Positions 57,612 through 64,000 of a stretch of 64,000 nt of DNA are shown in pieces (the stretch's first letter is position 1; every line of letters starts with the position of its first letter). Origin of the DNA: Siderastrea radians (taxonomy: Eukaryota > Cnidaria > Anthozoa > Scleractinia > Rhizangiidae). The stretch covers positions 26,883,430 through 26,947,429 of the forward strand of contig OZ024896.1 of assembly GCA_964017195.1 (NCBI GenBank), read 5' to 3'. The position numbers were made by a program, and so were the translations under genes. The notes beneath the pieces were generated by a model. The model was not told the DNA's origin. It ran no database searches and saw only the letters and a program-made list of their open reading frames with translations.

Positions 57612-58364
57612 TTATTTTTTCTCTCTCAAAATCAGAGCAAATGATGTATCAGCGTTGTTTAAATCAATAATTCGTCTTTTTCCATCAGTAATGTATATCC
57701 GTATTGTGTCAATTAAATACTTATTCAATGGATAAAATCGGACTCTTAAAGGATCTTTAGTAAAAGTATAAGAAGGGACTAAATTATTTGTTCCGAATGT
57801 GTAAATAATATCCGTTTCATGTTCATCAACAAGACTCCCTGAAATAAGATCACAATGTATGTTTAAAATCTCTCTATCTTGACTGAGATTTGGCATGTAT
57901 TCACCATCACTTGAACTGGTTAAAATTTGTTTGTTAAAACCAATCAGATCTCCAAAATTCGATGGTCTTAAGTCCAGTTGATAGTTTGTTGCTAAAGTTA
58001 TTCTTGTTCTTAAAGTTATTTCATTAAATTTTAATGTAATCGGATATGTGGTTGAGTTGGAAGTTGTTATTTTTGTTTGTTCCTTGAAATAATCATTCAA
58101 ACCAGTATAATTCCATATACCCGGTGGGAAGATTAAATTTTTCCAAGTTTTTCCGCCATCTGAAGAGTATTTTATTTTTTGGTTATTCAAATCCGATGTG
58201 ATATTAGACCATGTGAAAGACATGGATATAATCTCACTTAAACCAAGTTCATACTGTTTGTTTTTATCAAGTTTTATTGCTTGATTGTATCTAATTGTGA
58301 AATCACTCGGTTTGTTTTTTTTGTCTTTCTTACTTACGTTGTGAGAAGATAAAATTATGTCCAT
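57612..58364 (-). CDS. Penton-like minor capsid protein (single jelly-roll)
   Basis: 250 aa. It has the pattern of Polinton minor capsid proteins: N-terminal strand segment with FTIRYNQAIKLD, YELGLSEIISMSFTW, the FPPGIWNYTGLNDYF loop (79-93), and NFGDLIGFN. By family it forms the five-fold vertices of the capsid. Length fits. It lies 18 bp from the basic repeat protein and 5 bp from the PPxY protein. Confidence 0.88.
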   Translation of the reverse strand: MDIILSSHNVSKKDKKNKPSDFTIRYNQAIKLDKNKQYELGLSEIISMSFTWSNITSDLNNQKIKYSSDGGKTWKNLIFPPGIWNYTGLNDYFKEQTKITTSNSTTYPITLKFNEITLRTRITLATNYQLDLRPSNFGDLIGFNKQILTSSSDGEYMPNLSQDREILNIHCDLISGSLVDEHETDIIYTFGTNNLVPSYTFTKDPLRVRFYPLNKYLIDTIRIYITDGKRRIIDLNNADTSFALILREKK

Positions 58365-58368
58365 TTAT

Positions 58369-59364
58369 TTAAACGGAAAAAAAGTTTTTGTAAATTTTGT
58401 TGTATTTATCTTTGCTAATTATGTAATTTCTCAACAAAATATCTAGAATGGCAACACCAGTGTTTCTGAGTTCAATGCTATTGTTTCCAGCATCAATTGA
58501 AGCAACAATTAATCCCAATTTTTTAACAGCTTCTTGGGGATTGATGAAAACGGCGGCCGCATTTCCACCTCGTTTTGTTTTCTTTCCTTTGAGACCGGAA
58601 CCTTTGAAAATCTTCAACTTATTTTTGTTAAAATTGATATAATCATTGAGAACTTTTCTAGCGTCATCGAAAACCTTTCTTCTGATTTGCGCCTCAGATG
58701 GGCTTATCAAACCTTTATTCAACTGCTTGGTGATTTGTGTTTTGTAACCTGGAATTTGTTGTCTTTTCTTAACTGCATTTTCTATTTTCTTTGATAAGAA
58801 AGAATGTCTTGTTTTTTCTGTCATATCTTCTCTTTTGAGTTGTGCTTCAATGTCATCATAGTTGGTCAATCCAAGTTTATCTAAAGTCTCATTTATTCTA
58901 TCTTCTTCAAAAATTTCATAATCTGGAACTTCATCTTCTTCATATTCTGGTGGGTCTTCAAGTTCTGGAATATACTCAGGATTGATATATATTTTCTTTT
59001 CCCCCGTTTCCAAATCTTTCAGAACATCATCATAAGAGGGGGGTTTTGGAACAAGCTGTTTAGTATTTTCTGGTAAAACTTGATCACCAAATAGATCTTC
59101 CAATCCATAATCAGGCACTTCATCATCAATAGCTATTCCATAATCGGGAACCTCTAGTTTTTTCCTTTGCAACCGTCTTTTAATAGGTTGAGGTTTTGCC
59201 AACTCTTTTAAACCGGATGTTATAGGTTTGAAAAGCTTCTCTGCTTCAACATTACTCATCATATCGATTATTTTCTTTTGTTCTATCGTTTCTCTAATAT
59301 TATTAACAACTTGACCTGTTTTCGATCTTTTTTCAGCCATTTCTTTCCACTTTAGGAGACTCAT
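58369..59364 (-). CDS. PPxY-containing conserved Polinton protein
   Basis: 331 aa. Two PPxY motifs (PPSY 108-111, PPEY 138-141) lie in an acidic region that also repeats VPDYG (72-76, 83-87) and VPDYE (146-150). The C-terminal third is basic then helical (AGNNSIELRNTGVAILDILLRNY), a tail I recall from other cnidarian Polintons. PPxY is the ligand for WW domains of Nedd4-type ubiquitin ligases. Adenovirus penton base and pVI use such motifs for trafficking, so a similar role in entry or exit is an inference. It is the first gene of the leftward block. Confidence 0.8.
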   Translation of the reverse strand: MSLLKWKEMAEKRSKTGQVVNNIRETIEQKKIIDMMSNVEAEKLFKPITSGLKELAKPQPIKRRLQRKKLEVPDYGIAIDDEVPDYGLEDLFGDQVLPENTKQLVPKPPSYDDVLKDLETGEKKIYINPEYIPELEDPPEYEEDEVPDYEIFEEDRINETLDKLGLTNYDDIEAQLKREDMTEKTRHSFLSKKIENAVKKRQQIPGYKTQITKQLNKGLISPSEAQIRRKVFDDARKVLNDYINFNKNKLKIFKGSGLKGKKTKRGGNAAAVFINPQEAVKKLGLIVASIDAGNNSIELRNTGVAILDILLRNYIISKDKYNKIYKNFFSV

Positions 59365-59501
59365 TTTATTTCATTGAAACAAAAAAAATATTTTCATTTC
59401 AGTTGAATAGAATAAAGCTCGCATAGCGTGCCACATAGCGTGTTGCATAGCGTGCCACATAGCGTGTTGCATAGCGTGTCGCATAAAATTATTAAAAAAT
59501 T
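59365..59501. promoter_or_regulatory. Divergent spacer with five 12-bp tandem repeats
   Basis: Between the leftward and rightward gene blocks. 59422-59485 is CATAGCGTG followed alternately by CCA, TTG, CCA, TTG and TCG, then a partial CATA, so the real period is 24 bp. A-rich tracts lie on both sides. A likely two-way promoter; the repeats could be binding sites or an origin element. Confidence 0.6.
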
Positions 59502-60179
59502 ATGTTGAGAATTAATAAAATGAAACTGCTAAACTATGACGTTGAAGGTGATGAAGACAGTAATTTCACTCAGTTGTATCCTTTCATGCCTGATAGATGC
59601 TTCAGAATGTTGATCTGCGCTCCGAGTGGGAGTGGTAAAACCAATCTTTTGCTTAACATGATAAACAAACCCCTATTATTTTTTGATATGATTTATCTAT
59701 ATGCTAAAAACTTACAGCAAAACAAGTATCAATATTTGTTGAAAAAATTTGAACCTCTTTCGAAAAAATATGGTTATAATATCATTGAAGCCAGCAATGG
59801 TGAGATAATTCCTTTGGATGACATGGATGGTGGAAACCAAAAGTTAATCATTTTTGATGATTACCTCTCCACCGGAACCAAAAATGATCAAGAAATACGA
59901 AACTATTTCATAAGCTCTCGAAATAAAAATTGTAGCTGTATCTATTTGTCTCAGTCTTTTTACAAAACAGACAAAACCATCAGAATGAACTGCTCCCATT
60001 ACTGCATTTTCAATTTAGAAAGCAAGAATGAAGAGAGAAGGGTATGTGAAGAATTGAACATCAACAAAGACGACTACCTCTCAGCAACAAAAGAACCATA
60101 TACTTTTCTATATCTTGATAAGCCACGAAAATTCAAAGCAAAAAATTTTGATGAAAAAATCTTAATAGTTAATAAATGA
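59502..60179 (+). CDS. A32/FtsK-HerA-type DNA-packaging ATPase
   Basis: 225 aa from ATG 59502; a second ATG in frame at 59520 is also possible. Walker A APSGSGKT (40-47), Walker B KLIIFDD (114-120) and the YLSQSF segment (148-153) are in the order of viral packaging ATPases. It should pump the element's DNA into preformed capsids. The stop TGA overlaps the ATG of the next gene as ATGA. Confidence 0.93.
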   Translation: MLRINKMKLLNYDVEGDEDSNFTQLYPFMPDRCFRMLICAPSGSGKTNLLLNMINKPLLFFDMIYLYAKNLQQNKYQYLLKKFEPLSKKYGYNIIEASNGEIIPLDDMDGGNQKLIIFDDYLSTGTKNDQEIRNYFISSRNKNCSCIYLSQSFYKTDKTIRMNCSHYCIFNLESKNEERRVCEELNINKDDYLSATKEPYTFLYLDKPRKFKAKNFDEKILIVNK

Positions 60180-61855
60180 GTTTTAACAACGGAGTATTAA
60201 CTTCAACTAATTCAATAGGTCTACGAGGTTTACCGGGTGTTGGATTCAAATTAGATGCTAATAATGATTATGATATGCAGAATAAAAAATTGGTAAATGT
60301 GGAAAAAGGAACTAATAATGATGATGTGGTTACAAAAAGTCAGTTGGATAGTGAAATAGCTAAGATTCCAAGTGTGGATACAACTCAGTTTGTGAAAAAG
60401 ACAGGAGCAACTATGAGTGGAGACCTAATTTTGCAACCACAGCCGTACCCAATTCATGGAAACACGAATAAAGCCCTCTCTTATAATGCAGCCCGGATTA
60501 TATTCTTGAGTAAAAAAGAAGGTGGTTCTATGCTACAACCTTTAGACATGAACAACCATTTCATAACAAATATTAAAGACCCAGTTAATTCAGACCATGG
60601 AGTAAATAAAAAATATGTCGATAATCAGCTTTCGAAAAAATTAGATAAAGGAGCTAAAATTGATATGAAAAATAAATCAATTATCAATCTTAATTTTTCA
60701 ACAAACCAAAGAGACGCAGCATGTGTCGAGTTTGTTAACTACAGACTTAGTGAAACACAAAAAAATTATCTCAAACTTGATGGCACAACAAGCATGTCGG
60801 GGGACTTGAATTTAAATAACAATAAAATTGTTAACTTGCAAACCGATTCAAAAAATTCGAAATCCGCAGTTAATGTTGAGTTAATGGAAAATGAAATAAC
60901 AGGTTTGAGAAATCTTGTCACTCAAAAAATTCATGAATCTCATATTATTAATTCAGGACAAAAAAAAGACGCCTTCAGATACTTGATGGAAAACGACGAC
61001 GAATCTTCAAGTGAATCAAATATTCAGGTTTTGGGTATTGTCAATTTTTCCAATTCTCCGCATCAAATTAATAAAAAAGCTTACCAACTTAAACTCCTGT
61101 TTCAAAAAAGCTCACCAAACCAGTACCAATCACGTCTCGGTTTTAACCTTTATAAACTTCCTGTTGGATACTATACTTTTGTAGTTGAATGGTTTCCGCC
61201 GGAAATGAGTGAGTTGAGTGTGGCAGTGCAAGGCACCACGATTTCAATTTCTAATTATACAACAAAAACATTCGGAAACTATACCAAAACAGTTGTCAAT
61301 TTTCATCGATGGGGTAGCTCGCCTCCGCAATTCATTTATCTCGATCTACAGGGCACAGTTACTTTTCCATCACTTTTAACAATTGGACATCTTATTGTTT
61401 ATGGTGTAAAAGAAACGATTTCAAATGTTGACCCAAGTGTTTATGACACCGCTTTTGTAATTGAAAACGGAAAAATGGTGATGGAAACAGATTTATCTTT
61501 AAACGGGCATAATTTGAGTGGTTCCGTTCATTACATAAATGGAATTTTGAATACAAAAAATGATAGAACACTTTTTGAATTAAATGGTAATTCAGAGATA
61601 CTTATTCCAGCAAACAGTACTTTATTAAATGTAACAGTATTATTCAAAAACACTTTAGGTCCATTTCCAGCTATTACTTTAAGAGTATTTACTATTGGTC
61701 TTCCTCCATCAAGTTTCGCTTCAAAAAAAGCAATTCAAAAACAAAAAATAGATATTAATTTGAAATTACCTAGTGGGTTTTTCAAGGTTTTTTTGTTGTC
61801 TCCAAAATTTAAAAATAAACAATTCTTAACTTTAATTGAATATAGAGTGCCATAA
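60176..61855 (+). CDS. Tail-fibre-like protein
   Basis: 559 aa. The N-terminal 240 residues hold repeats of the phage/adenovirus fibre type: ATMSGDLIL (78-86), MNNHFITNIKDPVNSDHGVNKK (125-146) and TSMSGDLNLNNNKIVNL (205-221). A short GLRGLPGVG near residue 15 is collagen-like. The C-terminal half is beta-rich with aromatic strands and could be the receptor-binding head; the receptor cannot be guessed. It starts inside the ATPase stop (ATGA), suggesting coupled translation. A fibre gene strengthens the case that the element forms infectious particles. Confidence 0.85.
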   Translation: MSFNNGVLTSTNSIGLRGLPGVGFKLDANNDYDMQNKKLVNVEKGTNNDDVVTKSQLDSEIAKIPSVDTTQFVKKTGATMSGDLILQPQPYPIHGNTNKALSYNAARIIFLSKKEGGSMLQPLDMNNHFITNIKDPVNSDHGVNKKYVDNQLSKKLDKGAKIDMKNKSIINLNFSTNQRDAACVEFVNYRLSETQKNYLKLDGTTSMSGDLNLNNNKIVNLQTDSKNSKSAVNVELMENEITGLRNLVTQKIHESHIINSGQKKDAFRYLMENDDESSSESNIQVLGIVNFSNSPHQINKKAYQLKLLFQKSSPNQYQSRLGFNLYKLPVGYYTFVVEWFPPEMSELSVAVQGTTISISNYTTKTFGNYTKTVVNFHRWGSSPPQFIYLDLQGTVTFPSLLTIGHLIVYGVKETISNVDPSVYDTAFVIENGKMVMETDLSLNGHNLSGSVHYINGILNTKNDRTLFELNGNSEILIPANSTLLNVTVLFKNTLGPFPAITLRVFTIGLPPSSFASKKAIQKQKIDINLKLPSGFFKVFLLSPKFKNKQFLTLIEYRVP

Positions 61856-61907
61856 ACATCAGTATTAAGAAATCATTCGAAAAGAAAAAAATGTATCCAT
61901 ATAATAT

Positions 61908-62399
61908 ATGGATAGACGCATAAGCATATTCAATTGGAATCATATTTCAGAAAATTTAACAAACGATCAAATATCTGAGTTGAAAGCTTTGTATAAATTC
62001 TATCATAAGAAATACTGGCTTACCAAAATGACTTACAAATATTACAAAAAGGCAGAACTTGCATGTAATATCGGGTCTGTTTTATTGCTAGTAACAGGGA
62101 CAGTAGTTGGTGGTGTAACGCTAAATCCTATTCCTCTCGGAACAATATCTGGCGCTGGTCTATTGCTAAAAACATATTCAGAGGCTAAAAATTACAAAAG
62201 GAAGATTGAGATGTCTAAATTTGCCTATACATCTTATTCAAAGGTTTTAACAGATTTACGATCCTTTATGAGAGGACTGAATTATGATGAAAAAGAATTT
62301 TTTGATTATGTCAAAGTTGTAGATGAAATAATCATTGATATGTGTCCTTTAACCGACAAATTTGAAAAGAAATATAATAAGGTATTCATCCAAGAATAG
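61908..62399 (+). CDS. Small membrane protein (SLATT-like)
   Basis: 163 aa. A helical N-terminus, a hairpin of two hydrophobic segments (about 52-88, GSVLLLVTGTVVGGVTLNP and GTISGAGLLLKTY) and a long helical C-terminus. This is the order seen in SLATT-type small membrane proteins, and similar proteins recur in cnidarian Polintons as I recall them. SLATT proteins in bacteria are effectors in conflict systems; here a pore, a viroporin or a lysis role is only a guess. It stands 52 bp after the fibre gene. Confidence 0.75.
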   Translation: MDRRISIFNWNHISENLTNDQISELKALYKFYHKKYWLTKMTYKYYKKAELACNIGSVLLLVTGTVVGGVTLNPIPLGTISGAGLLLKTYSEAKNYKRKIEMSKFAYTSYSKVLTDLRSFMRGLNYDEKEFFDYVKVVDEIIIDMCPLTDKFEKKYNKVFIQE

Positions 62400-62594
62400 A
62401 TCTTATTTTCTATTTACTACAAACTTTACTGATAAAGTTTACTGACAAAGTTTACTTCAAATACAAGTTCATCTGATATTACGTGACAATCTGATGGCTC
62501 ATTTCCTCGGGAAAGTCCCTGCGGTTTTCAAGACAAAAGAAGTGTCTAACGCGTTAAACGGATAATTGAAATGGCTTAATGACTTGAATATATA

Positions 62595-62623
62595 AGTTTC
62601 ATTATAGACAAAATAATGAAACT
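62595..62623. terminator. Hairpin between converging genes
   Basis: AGTTTCATTA and TAATGAAACT, perfect 10-bp arms around a 9-nt loop, lie between the 3' ends of the membrane-protein gene and the minus-strand gene. The right arm reaches the first base of the minus-strand stop. Large DNA viruses may end transcripts at such hairpins, so this could be a two-way transcript end signal. Confidence 0.4.
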
Positions 62624-63240
62624 CATGTAATTTTACGTAACTTTTCTAAATATTTTTCCCAATTGTTGGCCATGCATTTTTTATCAACAAAAATACATGA
62701 TGCGGAACTTAAATTTATATTCCATAAGTTTCGCGTTATTATTACTTGGTTTTTTGAAAAATTAATCCCATTAATTTTGTTTATACAACCGTTACTGTAA
62801 TCAATATCTTTGGCCGTGATTACCTTGAATACCATTGCAATTAAAATGGTAGACAGAAGATGGCGTGCCTGTTTTATTGACAGAGAGTACTCGGTCCTCA
62901 TTCTGAATACATAAAGTTCAATCAAGGTCTCTTTAATTTTTTTTTTAATATCATTCCAATTTTTAATATCATTTATATTTCCTACTTTGTCTTGATGGGA
63001 AAAAACACCCAAACGATTTTTCAACAATGAATAAACTTCTTCAAATAAAGTTTCACTATCTTTTTTTTCTATTCCGTAAATAAACTCTTTTTGATCAAGA
63101 CTACAACATAAAAAATCTTGGGAAATATAAGTTCCAAGGGGAGGTATTCCAAATGCAAGATTCATAAAGAGATTTTCCCAAAAAAAATCATCAGCGTATT
63201 GACAACAATTCAGGAAAAATGGGTAAACAAGTTTATACAT
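62623..63240 (-). CDS. Unrecognised Polinton protein, 205 aa
   Basis: ATG at 63240, 24 bp inside the right TIR border, stop at 62623. It is the only leftward gene in the right block and would be read away from the TIR. The sequence is helical, with Cys and aromatic residues near the N-terminus (FFLNCCQYADDFFW) and a basic middle. No motif known to me. Low-complexity T runs at 62940 and 63060 do not break the frame. Being next to the end, it may be a lineage-specific cargo gene acquired with or near the TIR. Confidence 0.7.
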   Translation of the reverse strand: MYKLVYPFFLNCCQYADDFFWENLFMNLAFGIPPLGTYISQDFLCCSLDQKEFIYGIEKKDSETLFEEVYSLLKNRLGVFSHQDKVGNINDIKNWNDIKKKIKETLIELYVFRMRTEYSLSIKQARHLLSTILIAMVFKVITAKDIDYSNGCINKINGINFSKNQVIITRNLWNINLSSASCIFVDKKCMANNWEKYLEKLRKIT

Positions 63241-63263
63241 TTTTTTATTATTTCTTATTTCTT

Positions 63264-63366
63264 TAAAATATCACTCAGCTGCTTTGACGATAAAAGATAT
63301 ATTCATGAAAACGGCGCGACAAGTTATGCATATGGGTTTGAAAATAGCGAAATCTTTTGGGTATAA
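63264..63366 (+). pseudogene. Duplicate of the DNA polymerase C-terminal coding end in the right TIR
   Basis: Codes the same last 33 residues and stop as the polymerase gene at 47530-47632 but has no polymerase body upstream. It is a by-product of the TIR reaching into the polymerase gene. Confidence 0.9.
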
Positions 63367-63638
63367 TACGGTAAAAATTTGACTGGGGATTTTTTCAGTC
63401 AAATTTGTTGGAAAATTGTTGGTAAAATGGTGAAATGCGCTGAAGGAATTTTTTTTGACTGGGGGAAATTGGTGGTAAAAGTGGTGGAAGATTTTGACTG
63501 GAAATAATTTCTCTTTAATTTTGATAAAAGATTTTTCAGTCAAATTTGGAAAAATTGGAGAAATTTGATTGAAAATTTGATCGTAAATTAATCATAAATT
63601 TGACGGGGGGGGCTCAAATTGCTATATTGTATACTACT
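63264..63638. repeat. Polinton right terminal inverted repeat, 375 bp
   Basis: Reverse complement of 47258-47632. The inner border at 63264 is where the match with the left TIR stops. Confidence 0.95.
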
Positions 63639-63644
63639 TTTGAG
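63639..63644. other. Target-site duplication, right (TTTGAG)
   Basis: Partner of 47252-47257. Confidence 0.95.
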
Positions 63645-64000
63645 CAGCCGTTTAGACAAGTTGATACGCTGATTTGGCGGAGCTTGGGAAACAGGAGACT
63701 CGATATACTTATTGCATTCCGAATAACTTCGAATAATGCCCTTAAGTTCCTAATTTTTCGAGCACAAAGATTGCAGACACGTTCCGAAAATAGCTAGACA
63801 AGTTTTCAACAACTTCCACTGTAACCACTGTGAAGATATCAGCAAGAATTGCTCCTTAAGAATCCCGTTTCCTTCCGACGCTTTGAAAAGGTTCCCGAAG
63901 AAATAAAACCGATTTTCCTAGCAGAGATAAATTTCCAAATTTATTAACTTTGAAATTACAACGACAAATCCTGAAGCGCCCTCCTTTGAGTTTCCAACTT
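63645..64000. other. Right host flank of the Polinton, no gene recognised
   Basis: No recognisable gene or repeat. Joining it to the left flank at TTTGAG gives the pre-insertion site. Confidence 0.5.

Larger units (their letters stand above)
47258..63638. mobile_element. Complete Polinton/Maverick (adintovirus-like) element, 16,381 bp
   Basis: Both ends are 375-bp inverted repeats that begin AGTAGTATAC. The flanks are TTTGAG immediately outside each end, a perfect 6-bp target duplication, which is the length made by Polinton integrases. The contents include the full self-synthesis and virion set: PolB, integrase, protease, packaging ATPase, major and minor capsid proteins. Apart from one frame break in the zinc-ribbon/PLA2 gene, every main gene is open. 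TIR identity and an undamaged target duplication argue for a recent insertion. By gene content it could be called a Polinton or an endogenous adintovirus; the sequence alone does not separate the two. Confidence 0.97.

Noticed and set aside
59422..59485. CRISPR-like array
   Set aside because: Units are 12 bp with no true spacers, in a eukaryotic mobile element.

Overview
This window looks like nuclear DNA of an anthozoan cnidarian, probably a stony coral or close relative. The basis is indirect: an AT-rich eukaryotic sequence full of mobile elements, a small family of single-exon carbohydrate sulfotransferase genes, tRNA-derived SINEs, a DIRS retrotransposon and a Polinton. I could not run a database search, so the species is not fixed.

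Layout. At 1-1154 (minus) is the start of an LTR-retrotransposon gag-like gene, broken by a 143-bp inverted-repeat element with its own target duplication. At 5079-6329, 19812-20968 and 38684-39898 lie three plus-strand copies of one carbohydrate sulfotransferase gene: two intact and a decayed middle one. Between them is a mobile-element thicket: a TTAA-flanked piggyBac-like non-autonomous element (6953-7966); an inverted pair of copies of one DNA transposon family (9821-10845 and 12263-19205), the second interrupted by a complete DIRS element (about 13724-18882: Gag, reverse transcriptase/RNase H, tyrosine recombinase, terminal repeats and circle-junction internal repeat); head-to-head tRNA-derived SINEs (about 11046-11525); a 1.1-kb inverted repeat pair (22262-23400 and 25970-27108); and several smaller inverted-repeat elements.

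The most notable object is a complete Polinton/Maverick (adintovirus-like) element at 47258-63638, 16,381 bp. It has 375-bp terminal inverted repeats that look identical, each starting AGTAGTATAC, and is flanked by a perfect 6-bp target duplication TTTGAG. It carries protein-primed DNA polymerase B, a chromodomain integrase, a PLA2-like protein, two adenain-like proteases (one fused to a pX-like region), major capsid protein, penton-like minor capsid protein, a PPxY-containing protein, an A32/FtsK-type packaging ATPase, a tail-fibre-like protein, a small membrane protein and an unrecognised protein. Integration, replication, capsid maturation and packaging functions are all present, so it is a candidate provirus rather than a relic. 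The leftward genes (polymerase through the PPxY protein) and the rightward genes (ATPase, fibre, membrane protein) diverge from a spacer at 59365-59501 that holds five 12-bp tandem repeats.

The best candidate for something undescribed is how the leftward gene chain seems to be read. Between 55339 and 51838 four or five reading frames follow each other without spacers. Two junctions are stop-start UAAAUG, one is a frame break next to an A8 run, and the last (PLA2 to integrase) has a UUUAAAC heptamer in the exact zero frame, one codon before the PLA2 stop, with a 7-nt spacer and a possible stem downstream. That is the layout of a programmed -1 frameshift making a PLA2-integrase fusion. The protease has also been tandemly duplicated, and the second copy begins with the first seven codons of the following gene.
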